NCBI GenBank assembly: GCA_964035775.1 | Contig: OZ038314.1 | Coordinates: 7,305,731 to 7,369,730, forward strand | Origin: Osedax frankpressi | Taxonomy: Eukaryota > Annelida > Polychaeta > Sabellida > Siboglinidae | Direction: 5' to 3' | Length of the DNA stretch: 64,000 nucleotides | Shown here: positions 26,062-37,390 of the stretch, one piece after another | How positions within the stretch are numbered: the first letter of the stretch is position 1 | Layout: each line of letters starts with the position of its first letter | Translations under genes and position numbers: made by a program | The notes under the pieces: generated by a model | Database searches by the model: none | The model's input: only the letters and a program-made list of their open reading frames with translations | What the model was told of the DNA's origin: nothing

Positions 26062-29000
26062 TAGTATGTTATAACAGTATATATAATAGCAATATATGAA
26101 GGAAGTCACAAAATTAACATATAACTAGAAACTTGTGTAAATATTTGCATGCATAATATAGTATCATTTTATACGCGAGTAGAATATCCAAAGAATCTAG
26201 AATACTAAAAATATAATAACTCACCACCCAAACACAACTGCATATTCCAACATAAATACCCATGTAAAAGTGAAGTCCTTACGTGAAGCTCTCGACATTC
26301 TTAATGTGACACTAAATAATTATATAATAATGATTTTGATTTAAAATCAATAAATAAAAAAAACTATTTTAGTTCAATGTCCCAAAAGACAATTACCGAC
26401 AATTACAACCTGAAATAAAAATCATCTAGCGATTTAGTCAAGACCATTTATTAATAGATTTGGTTTATTTTTTGTTATAAATTTACACAGAATTTTCATA
26501 TGACTCTCATATGTTTTCAATTTAATTTTCAACATATTTTTTATATGATTTTAATTATTTTATGTAATTTATGATTTATATACCCCATGTCTAATACTGA
26601 ACTAAGAATGATTGAATACATTAATACTATAGAAATATTGCTTGAAAATGAACTAGAAAAGATTATTATTAAATTGCTGTAATTATTCTAACATTTCAAA
26701 AAATTTAACAAAAATAACTAACACTAACTTCAGATATTTATAGAAATATGAAATTATATACAAACTCAATTTAAAAACAGGATATTAACTTCAATGACAA
26801 ACTAAACCTCGATAAACTATTAACAGAACAAACTAAAGTTGTTTAGCTAATATTATTATGACTTCATATTAGTTTTAAAACAACTTATTAATATATCTTA
26901 AGCCTATATATGAATTATTTTAATTCTATACTATAATACAATTTAAAATGTTTTTATTTATACAATAATTTTAAAATACATATGGTCATATATATTTTTA
27001 TAATATGTATAGAATAAATACAAAATAATCCTACACATATAAATATGTATAAGCTACTATTGGCAATCGCAATACCACTCAAACAACATTACAGGTAATA
27101 ATACCTAGGGGCAAACATCGCTGTAAGATATCAAGAACAATAGAAAGAATTTGAATAATTATCATTCAATAAAGAGTACAGAAATATTTCTAAAATGGGT
27201 GGTCTGCAAATCCATTAGAATAAAGAATCAGTAGGAATGGCATTTTATAGTACGCATCAACACTATTATTTTTTAAAATAACATCAACACCATATGATAT
27301 AACGGTATATCATATATATCATATAACCTATAATATATATAGCATATTATACTATGTGAATAAGATAAGATACTAGAAAATTCTGTACTTTTATTATTTT
27401 TAATTTTTTGAACATATTAAAGATTTTACTGTATAAATATCACTGTGTCCTCGGAATTGCTAGATTTATTTTTCAAATATATACTACTAAACTATGTATC
27501 AGTATATGAAATTGTTAACTAATTTTTAGATTACTTATAGCAATTTATATTATTAACATTGGCGGTTAGTGAATAAAATTAATAATAATTAGAAATCATT
27601 TTTTTATAAAAAACTTATATAAATTTGTAGATATTTATACTTTAAATATTTAATATTAAAATAGAAATTAGTAACAATTATTTATATTTGTTTACTATAT
27701 TTGAAAAAAAGAAATTTAATATTTATATTTGTTTTTTTTTATTCAGAATCTTTTAATTCATAATTTAATAGAATAACATATATTCAAAATGCTTCCTATA
27801 TAAATAACTTATTATTAAATTGCCAACATATATTTTAATTATTTACATGATTAACATAACAATGAGTTATTATATAGAATAAAATAATATCACTGTTTAT
27901 AATATCACACTACTATTTAGAATTGTTATAATTTAAAACAACACTATTAGTCACAAAGGTAATAAATCGCAATTTACCTATTTAAGCTAATAATATTACA
28001 GAAAAGACATAAAATAGCGTAGACAATACCCGAATAATATAACTGTCTCATATAATAGTTATTTTTATATCAATGAGCAAATATTTCTGAATTTAATTAA
28101 TCGATTATTTTTATATATTGCATTCGAAATTATAATATCAACAATAACGACTAAATATTTGATATACAAGCCTACATATTTACTGTATATTATATAATGT
28201 TTAATGAATCTAATTTGACTAAACAATAATTCAAATAAAATAAGATATTTGTAGTTAGTATTTAAAATAAAAATTCTATATGTGAAATTCTATGTGTAAT
28301 ATCTAAATTCTACTAACAAACATATTATTTCTGAATTTTTCTTTTAAATTTTGGAAATAGATAACTTCACCCTTAATTTGCTTGGGAAATCTCTGAAACC
28401 AAATTATAGACGAGACGGAATTTAGAATACATTTCATCTCCGCAGTTTCACCAACCATTCTAGCTATATCAGAGGGTCCCTGTATTCCTAAAACAGAAAC
28501 TGCAAAAGAGTATATTATAATATGCTTATCGTTATAATAAGGATATGATTTCATGCATACTTTGATAATTAAAGTATTTAAAAACTATATTTTAAGATGT
28601 GGATAATAAGTTGTGGACAACAACACATTTTGGATAAAAAACAATAATTCTGATTACTATAAAATGTATGCTTGTAAACTAAATTTAATAAAAACATATA
28701 TAATTATCAGAATTTAAATATACTGCAAGATTCTTGGTAATTCTTGGTAATTCTTTTCAGTTCTATATAACAGAATTACTTCTGTATATTAATGAAGATC
28801 TATTTATTAGTGCTGCTGTATTGCTATTTTCTTTTTCAGTATTATATTATTAGTTAGTTATTTTTTATAACATATTATTAGGTATTAGATTATATTTGAT
28901 GATTTATTAAGCATTTTATTATTTGGATTAATATTTAAATAAATTACTAAAATCATCATTTAATTAATAAAACGCAGAATGTTAAGGTACACATTGTAGT

Positions 29001-32000
29001 ATATGTCCAGGTAGGGAAATTATTGTTATTGATATTGAGTAAGTCCTATTATACATAGGATTTAAATAAAGCTAACATTTACTTTTAACTGCAAATGGCA
29101 CCAAACCGTGATATTACAAATGAGATAGAAAAAATAAAATATAAATAATGTAAAAAAATCAGATCATAAATATTTCAATTAAATATTTTAATTTAGTTCA
29201 GTATTTATTCCTAAGTGTTTAATTTATTTAGTTTAGACAGTTAATATATATATTTATGTTAGCATAAACTAAATGTATTATATTATATTTATAAACTAAA
29301 AATCATATTTTTGGTTATAAAATAAAAATTAGTTAATAAATTTAATAAAAAGTTATTTATTAAAACACAAGTTATTAATAAGTTATATTTACAAAACATA
29401 TATTTAGACTTGTATTCTTACATTATTTCAGCTAATTATCATTGAATTTAAATAGTTAACAATTGTAGGATTTTAATTTTTTACACTTAATCAATATATT
29501 GATAATCATAGCATTCAATAACAAAAATCCTTAGTAATTTACTAATTAAAATATATCCTAAATCAAAGTATTATGTGTAATGGAAGCTATTTAAAATACA
29601 TTTTATATTAAATATGTTTAAAAAATATTTAAAATATATTCAATAATTAATAGAAATACATATAATTAATAGAGATACATATAATTAATTGACACAAATA
29701 TAATAATATAGAGATACATATATTGTATCAAATAATAATAATTAGAAGGTAATAAAGAATTTTTATATATAATAACGTAATTAACCCATTTTAATTAATA
29801 ACTTAAATTAATAAATTATTACTATCTAAATAATTAAAATAATATTTATGTAACATATAAATTTCTAATTGTCAGTGAAATATTTCCAAAATGTTCTAAA
29901 TATTATTTATAACATATTCTGTGTATATTTTATATCAACCAAAACGTAAAAAATCGTTTTTGTAAATAGATTGTTTGTTTATATTTATAAACATATTAGT
30001 ATACAGGTGAATTATAACTATATGTGTAAATTATAATTTATATATAGCGTCTATGAATTATCCTATAATATACTAATACTAAATGTTTAATTTTATAATT
30101 ATTTCACTAATTTCTTAATGCATTTATGTGTGATATCTTATTTAATAATTTAATAATATTAAATAATTTATTAATTATTATATAATTTTATAATACATTT
30201 TATGACATATTTATTTTAAATAGAAAAAGTCTATATGTATTGTATAAACAGTTTAGTAACGTAATAGTTTATCATGAACTCATATGAATTATTTTAAGAT
30301 TATTTTATAAATATATATAAAAAATAATATAAAATTTATAATAAATTATATTAATATTATATTAAATAATTAAATTACGGAAATATTTAATATGTTTAAA
30401 AGTAGAACATCTATTAATATTAATAATAAAGTATAATATTAATGATAATATAAAGAAATACTATTATTTTATTACTAGTATAACTATCTAAATTATAATA
30501 TTGTATATTTCTATTATTTATAAATAATTTTACTAAATTCAGATAAAATCGTCAGCTAAGTGTTATTTAAAAATTCAATTATTATATTATTACAACATAC
30601 CTATCAGTAATAAAAGGTAATATGGTTCATTAAGAATATTCATAGTTTACTTATAATATGTACAATTGTTGTAAACAATAAATGAATTTTGTTTTAAAGT
30701 ATTAATCCGCTTTTTGTTTGATATTTATTTACAGTTATTTAATTCCTTTATTTACAGTTATTTAATTATTTATTTACAGGATTTAATTATTCGAAATACT
30801 GTTGCATTATGGGAATATAATATTCCCATGAGTTACGCATGAGTAATCAATCTAATTTGAAAACATTGTAACTGTTTACAAATATATATTTATTTATGAT
30901 ATATATATATGTTTGTATTTCGATAGATAATATATATGTCTATAATAGATTAGTTAAATAGTAAATTAGTATATACTAAATGTATTATAGTGTATAAAAT
31001 ATCTTGCACGGAGCTTTTAATATGCAATACATATTATATATAAATGACTTTATATAATTATATTTTTAAGAATTTACTACATGAAATTCCTATTATATTA
31101 TTTTCTTATATAAAATATCGTTTCGTTTCAGAATTATGTTTTTGATGAACAATTAAACAGATATGTTAAGATATTAGAGACCTCATATCCATGATCATAA
31201 AATATTAAAATGACTATATATAACGCGAGAAAAACAAAAAAGATATATAATAAAAGTCGTAAAAACTATAAAATTATAGTTGATGTTAAGACATAGTCAA
31301 TATATTGAGATACAAATAATTAAAAAGTAAATTAAAAATAGTAACATCAAGATTTGAATAAATTGTTAATTATCGCTACTTTCACTTCAATGATACCCTC
31401 GTATTACTATTATCCTGTCTTTATCATGTATTAGCTCTAATTTATTTTATTTTATCAATAGGGACATATCTCTATTCTATAGGATATAAATATTAATTAT
31501 AATCAAAATACATTTTGGGATATAGCCTGATATTATAATATACTTATATATAGTATAATATATAATGAACACTTCTGAACACATGTATTACTTTTTCATA
31601 GGCTTTAAATTTACTGACTACTTTTAAAAGCAGGTTCTAAGGAAAAATGGGATGGCAATATCACATATTAACTTTGAATTTACTTTATCGATAACAATAT
31701 CTGGTATTAATTAATCTTATTTATTTTTTATTGTACATGCCGAAAACTATTATAATGAGTTTCTTTTAACATAAGTATTTATTTATCATAAATAACAACC
31801 TATATTTAAATATAAGGTAACATTAAAATAGTCTTATTCTAAAATAAGTAAAAGGTGACAAAAAATCAGAAAGCAAAAAAAAAACTACCTGAACCTTCGA
31901 TGGCCTTATTGATATCTGCTTGTATGATATTTGCATACAATTTCTTATATATAACAAGTTAGTTTATCTAATTATTATTATATGAATCTAAAAATCAAGA

Positions 32001-32682
32001 ACAAATGGAACTATAATTCCTAACACTGTATTTATTAATTTTTAAAATAATTTCCAATCAAATGACACATCAATTATATATATATATAAAATGTATATAT
32101 TATATTCTCGTTATAGATCATTATATTGGACTTGCTCCTTCAGTATACACATATGCAGGAGTAAATTGGATATTGAGTACAGATCATTTGACATGTTATG
32201 TTCTTGCTATTAACCTTAGTATGTCGTTATTTAGTTGATAACACATTGATTTGCAATTTGTCATACATGGAATAGAAATTCATATTCAATAAAGCAACTT
32301 TTGCTTAATTTGTCGATTGGTGCTGGATTTACTTTAACTGGTATTGCATGTAATATTAGGTAACATTTACTTATACAATAGTTCCAAATTGGAATAATTA
32401 TTGATTGTTGTTTATTGTGTATTACCCTGCATCATTAGGCGATAATATTATTAAACCTCTCCCAATGTCATTACCCACCATTGGAGCAATGGTGGCTAAT
32501 CAACGAACTTTAGATCTCTAACTACTAGTCGAAGATATTTCATCCTCTTGGCTTGAATATAATAGATGTTATCAATACAAATCTATGATTTCTGTATCTG
32601 TATTTATTGAAGCCTGACTTTTGATTTTAAGATGCAAATATTCAACGCTTTACAGATATATCGGCATCATGATGTCGATTAA

Positions 32683-32722
32683 CATTAACACTGGGCTATA
32701 TGCATATAGCCCAATGTTAATG
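32683..32722. repeat. 40-bp palindrome, copy 3
   Basis: Third instance of the palindrome at 3816-3855. Sequence is unchanged. Confidence 0.85.
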
Positions 32723-33898
32723 TGTTCAGATAGAAATATATTTTCCGGAATACAATTGTCTTCACCAGCAACAGTATATACAGTTTTTCTAACTGGTGTT
32801 TTGTAATTATTTCTAAATAATCACACATATATGATAGTAACCGATGTTATTATCTAAATATTTGAGTCCTGGTTTAAACGAAAATCACTAATTCATCAAC
32901 TTTTCTGCAAGTATGGAAAAATTATTTTAATTATTTAAATATTATTTTTAAATATTTACAGATATATATATATTATATATACATTATATTGTTCCTTTTA
33001 TTAATTAAGAACATTGCATATTTATGTAGGCTACCAGATCTGAGGTCATATTTTAATTGGTGTATATTAATTTCTAAATAAAATATATACATCAGATAAT
33101 TTACATCATAAAATATAATTTCATTTTTATTATGTAATTAAAAACCTAAAATGAGCTGTATAGTTTCCTGGGAATTCCAAAGAATATAATTGTACCTTAA
33201 GGTACAACTATTTAAGGTCGAGAGTTAAGTACAGTTTAGGCGAATTTAAAAGGTATTAGATAAATGGTGCCTTTTTAAAAATAGATACTATGAGTTATAT
33301 TACAATTATTACTAGGTTAATATAGTTTGTTAAACCTTTTTGCAGCAATAACTTTTACGATTGGATTAATAGATGTTACGTTGTTAATATTATTATAATA
33401 GCATATATAAAGAATAAAATTTATATTATAAAATATGAAAACCTATATAATTCTCAAGATAAACATTTTTAATATTTCCCGTACACCATCGATAATAATA
33501 TGTTAATAAAGGGTATATATAGGGTATACATAAATGTATATATAGGCACATTATATGATGTAATCTATTCAATGTATAATAAAAAATATAGTAATATTAT
33601 ATAAAACTAATTAAATATTATACATGCTGTTAAAAACTATTTTAATGATAATGAATTTACAGTAACAAATAATTGTATAATAATTAAATGAGTTTATATA
33701 CAAATAGTTATGAATATTCTACTTCACATTGTAAATAAACAGAGAATATTTCATTAATTAATTTTTTTGATATCTTTTTTTATTTTGATATAAAATATAT
33801 ATATATTTCTATATCAATAGAAATTCAGCTTTTATTTATATATGGGTATAAATAAATTATAGAATATGTTTGTTATGTATCTGTATATAGTGTATATT

Positions 33899-33972
33899 AT
33901 ATGAAATAATATTAAATAAACTAGTGCTATAGTATATACTATATCATTAGTTTATTTAATATTATTTCATAT
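33899..33972. repeat. Perfect 25-bp inverted repeat with palindromic loop
   Basis: Left arm 33899-33923 (ATATGAAATAATATTAAATA...) pairs perfectly with right arm 33948-33972. The 24-nt loop itself contains the 16-bp palindrome TATAGTATATACTATA. It would form a stable hairpin. It lies in the third-unit-specific segment and could be the core of a small palindromic element, but no flanking duplication is seen. Confidence 0.85.
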
Positions 33973-34011
33973 CATTAAATAAACTACATATAATTAGAAT
34001 GTGAACTCGAT

Positions 34012-34047
<36 letters not shown>

Positions 34048-35550
34048 CAAACCTACTTGTAGCATAGTATCACATAATATTATAGTATTAAATTACAGTA
34101 TTAAATAATCATCTGATATAATCAGTTACTTGTGTTAACTGTCCTTTAGTTCACTAAGAATCAAAACATTGCTAATAAATTCGATGCATAAAGAAAAGCT
34201 AAATTCTCCGATAACGTGATATGTGAATAAGGATAATCTAATTAAAATAAATATTTAAACATAGACGATATTATAAATGATTTTATTAGCAATAATTATT
34301 AATAATAATAATTGGGAAAATAAAATATATTATAAATAAAAAAATTAAATAAACTGCATTATGATTCTATTTATTATAAGTGTACCCATGTATCCCAGTG
34401 TCGATATACAAATACTAAAATTATATATTAGAGTTATAAAGTAGAGATAACTTTAAATTATATTTAATATTATATTTCTTGAAGATTTCCCTCCTCCAAA
34501 AATGTGTTCATATTCCATATAATTATTATACATAAAAAATAAAATAGATAGATGATAATATTGAATGAGGTTGTACTCCATAATTTATAAATCTTTACTA
34601 TGTGTGAGTTATTATTAATTATATATTTCCTCGCTAACCATGGTATAACTATAACTGCGATAACTCGACATCAAGCGATCGCTTATGTCATTTCTATAGT
34701 AGATATATATAGATATATATAACTGATTTAAAACGTATATTAATGTGATTTAGGTTAGATAGTCGACAGGGTATCTGGGTATGAGCTCAAATTACAAATA
34801 TATTCGCTGAACGAAATTTATAATAATAAAAGTATTTGTTTACGCCCACTTGGATATCAGTAAAATATTTAACTATATTGTTTTTGTATAAAATATTATA
34901 TTAAATATATTATTAGTATTTTTGTTGAAACTATTTTTAAAATTTCATATTAATTATTTATCAAAAATCGTAAAATTCTAGATAATCACAATTTAAAATT
35001 ATAATTAAGATAACCATATTTATTGCCTATCTAAACGTGGATATATACCATCAGCTATGTTTAGTATTACCTATTTAAATATCCACATATATAATGGAAT
35101 GTACTATGCATAATATATAATGTTAATCTATATTATACTAATACATGTAGTTCAAACTAATTAGTATTATGATATTAATTATATTATATATGATATTATG
35201 ATTAATGGCATGATAATGTGCGAGGTACGTGGTACCCATGAAATCGACCATAATCTAAAACACACATACAAAATATAATATATGCAATTATAAATATTGT
35301 AATACTGGCGCAAATTGGAATTAAATGTATTACCTAATCATTATGGTATTACTAAATATAATGCGTTAAAAGAATATTTGTATTACTATATAACATGGAA
35401 ACAGTTTCACATTCCTCAAGGTTAGGTTATATTTATAATTGTATATGTACAATGTACACATTGTACACATTGTACAATGTACATATAGCTAGGTAAATAT
35501 GGTGGATAAATTCACTGCGTATATCCATTAATTTATGATATAGACAATAT

Positions 35551-35552
<2 letters not shown>

Positions 35553-35606
<54 letters not shown>
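35553..35606. repeat. (TA)n microsatellite
   Basis: About 27 TA dinucleotides in a row inside the third-unit-specific segment. Confidence 0.95.
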
Positions 35607-35608
<2 letters not shown>

Positions 35609-36264
35609 TATAATATAGACATATATTATATAATATACACGTAAGTCACATTTATCTATTGTCATTATGGATACTACAATGTAATGTTAACATAAATGAC
35701 AGCTATAGGGGATAGGCATATTTGGTTGAGTACTATTTATGATTCTATATTTGTATTTCTCGCACATAGCTAAGATTACCTAATCTTGGCTCATACCTAG
35801 ATTACTTGATATGATTATTTTAAATTTTAAACATACCGATTTCAAATAATACAATATAATACGATTTTTTTTTAGATTACTTTAAATTAATTTATGGGTT
35901 TATAACCCATTGGTCTATAAATATAATATTTATAAATATAACTTATAATTATGTAATACACAATATTACCTTGGATTTTAATCTTGGAGTATATTATAAA
36001 TTTAATTTATCATTTGAAATTTATAATATCTATTAACAATTATTGATAATAATTATATATTATAATATGAAAATTATATGATAATATAATTATAAATTAT
36101 TGCTATATAGACATTAGTATTACTTGATATAGAAATACTTGATACGGAAAAATTGCACTATTTTAATAACAAGTAATACACTAAGATTACAGATAATTTT
36201 TAATAAGTTCAGCTATATTTTAATATATATCTTTAGTGGTTTGATATATTATTTTATAGCTATT

Positions 36265-36267
<3 letters not shown>

Positions 36268-36313
<46 letters not shown>
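36268..36313. repeat. (TA)n microsatellite, expanded in the third unit
   Basis: About 23 TA dinucleotides followed by GGGTGTATATG. The homologous runs near 4890 and 19305 have about half as many repeats, so this locus differs in length between units. Confidence 0.93.
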
Positions 36314-36315
<2 letters not shown>

Positions 36316-37005
36316 GTGTATATGTATAAATTGTAAGCAATTTATACGATATACTATTATAGTATTACAGTATAGTATAGCATTGCATATATTATAGCAA
36401 TATAATTATTATTAAATCAATAATATATTTAATTGCAGGATTATCCTATAGAAAACAATTAATGGAATATAAATTGGAACTGTTCGCAACTAAATAATAT
36501 AATAGAAGTTTTAGAGGATACCCATTAGTTTATTCTATAGAATAAATTATAATTCATAATTCTAATTAGAATGGTCTAATTAACTATGGATTAAATGAAG
36601 TTTACATTGCGATAGTCATTTTTTAATGTAAATTAAATTTTAGTTATAAATATATTAAAAGTATATACTTTATATAATATATTATAAATTGAATATAATA
36701 TGTAAACTAAATTATACACACAAAAATGGTAATAGAAGATCTCCTACTCGTGATTATTTATATATCATAAAATAATATCTATTAGGGGAATTTTAAACAT
36801 AATTTTATCGTCATGGTAATTTAAAATTAAAAAAAAGTTTGTTTATTCAATTTATTATTTATTTTTAAATTACAAATATTTAAAATAATTTGATGTAAAT
36901 TTTTATAAAATATATAATAATTATGGAAAATAATGAAATATACGAGAATTATGACAAGTATGTTTATTATATAAGTTAGTTACATAATTAGGATAAATAT
37001 GATAC

Positions 37006-37379
37006 ATGTATTCATCTACATTTCCAACCGAGTTCAAAATGACAGATACCTCTAAATAAGATACACATACTGGGTAATATAGGCTTATTGTAATCCGTTA
37101 TAGTGATGATTATTATAGCTTATAAATTACTGGCATAGCAAGAAAACCAACTCAAGTGATAAATACGACACACCGGATGACGTGGAAACTGTGGCTTATG
37201 AAACTTGTAATAGGACAAAGGTGGTGGTTCGCCGAAAATCTGAATGCCAACCCTATAAAAGCACCGATAACCAGGTCTACTCGAAAGTTGGTCAAGAGAC
37301 CACGTCCATTAAAGTCATGGTACTGAGTATGTCTGCAGTCGTGATACTGGCCGGATTAATGATTGTTGTTCATAGTTAG
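37006..37379 (+). pseudogene. Small membrane-protein candidate, copy 3, with in-frame stop
   Basis: Homologue of 5591-5964. In the first proposed exon the sequence TCTAAATAAG replaces TCTAAATACA, which puts a TAA at 37057-37059. The second exon (37139-37379) remains open, including the hydrophobic C-terminus. Either this copy is dead, or the first exon is not real and the second is used from another upstream exon. A codon AAG to AGG change in the second exon is the only other difference noticed there. Confidence 0.35.
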
Positions 37380-37390
37380 TGTTTTCTTTT

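Larger units (their letters stand above)
22072..31943 (-). pseudogene. Three-Ig-domain gene, copy 2, 3'-truncated and frameshifted at the C-run
   Basis: Exons match copy 1: 31889-31943, 28314-28487, 25730-25926, 24904-25019, 24510-24599, 23235-23346, 22916-23133, 22299-22404, 22072-22119. All coding exons appear unchanged except the second V-set exon, 4 nt shorter because its C-run has 16 bases. That shifts frame just before NKVDSLNGSL and soon meets a stop, removing the F strand of the V-set domain and the two following Ig domains. The 3' end is cut by the junction at 21960, as in copy 1. If the run length is a sequencing error the gene is as open as copy 1, so 'pseudogene' is provisional. 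The 12-bp array in its sixth-to-fifth exon intron is longer than in copy 1. Confidence 0.6.
33569..36076. other. 2.5-kb segment present only in the third unit
   Basis: Relative to the other copies, homology stops after TAATCTAT at 33568 and resumes at TATGATAATATAATT near 36077. Only a 3-4 base match (TAT) is shared by the two edges. I found no target-site duplication or terminal inverted repeats and no open reading frame of note. A deletion from the other copies by microhomology, or an insertion here, are both possible. The segment contains a 25-bp inverted repeat (33899-33972), long TA runs near 34018-34043 and 35553-35606, and a TGTACA-rich inverted repeat near 35444-35490. Confidence 0.8.
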
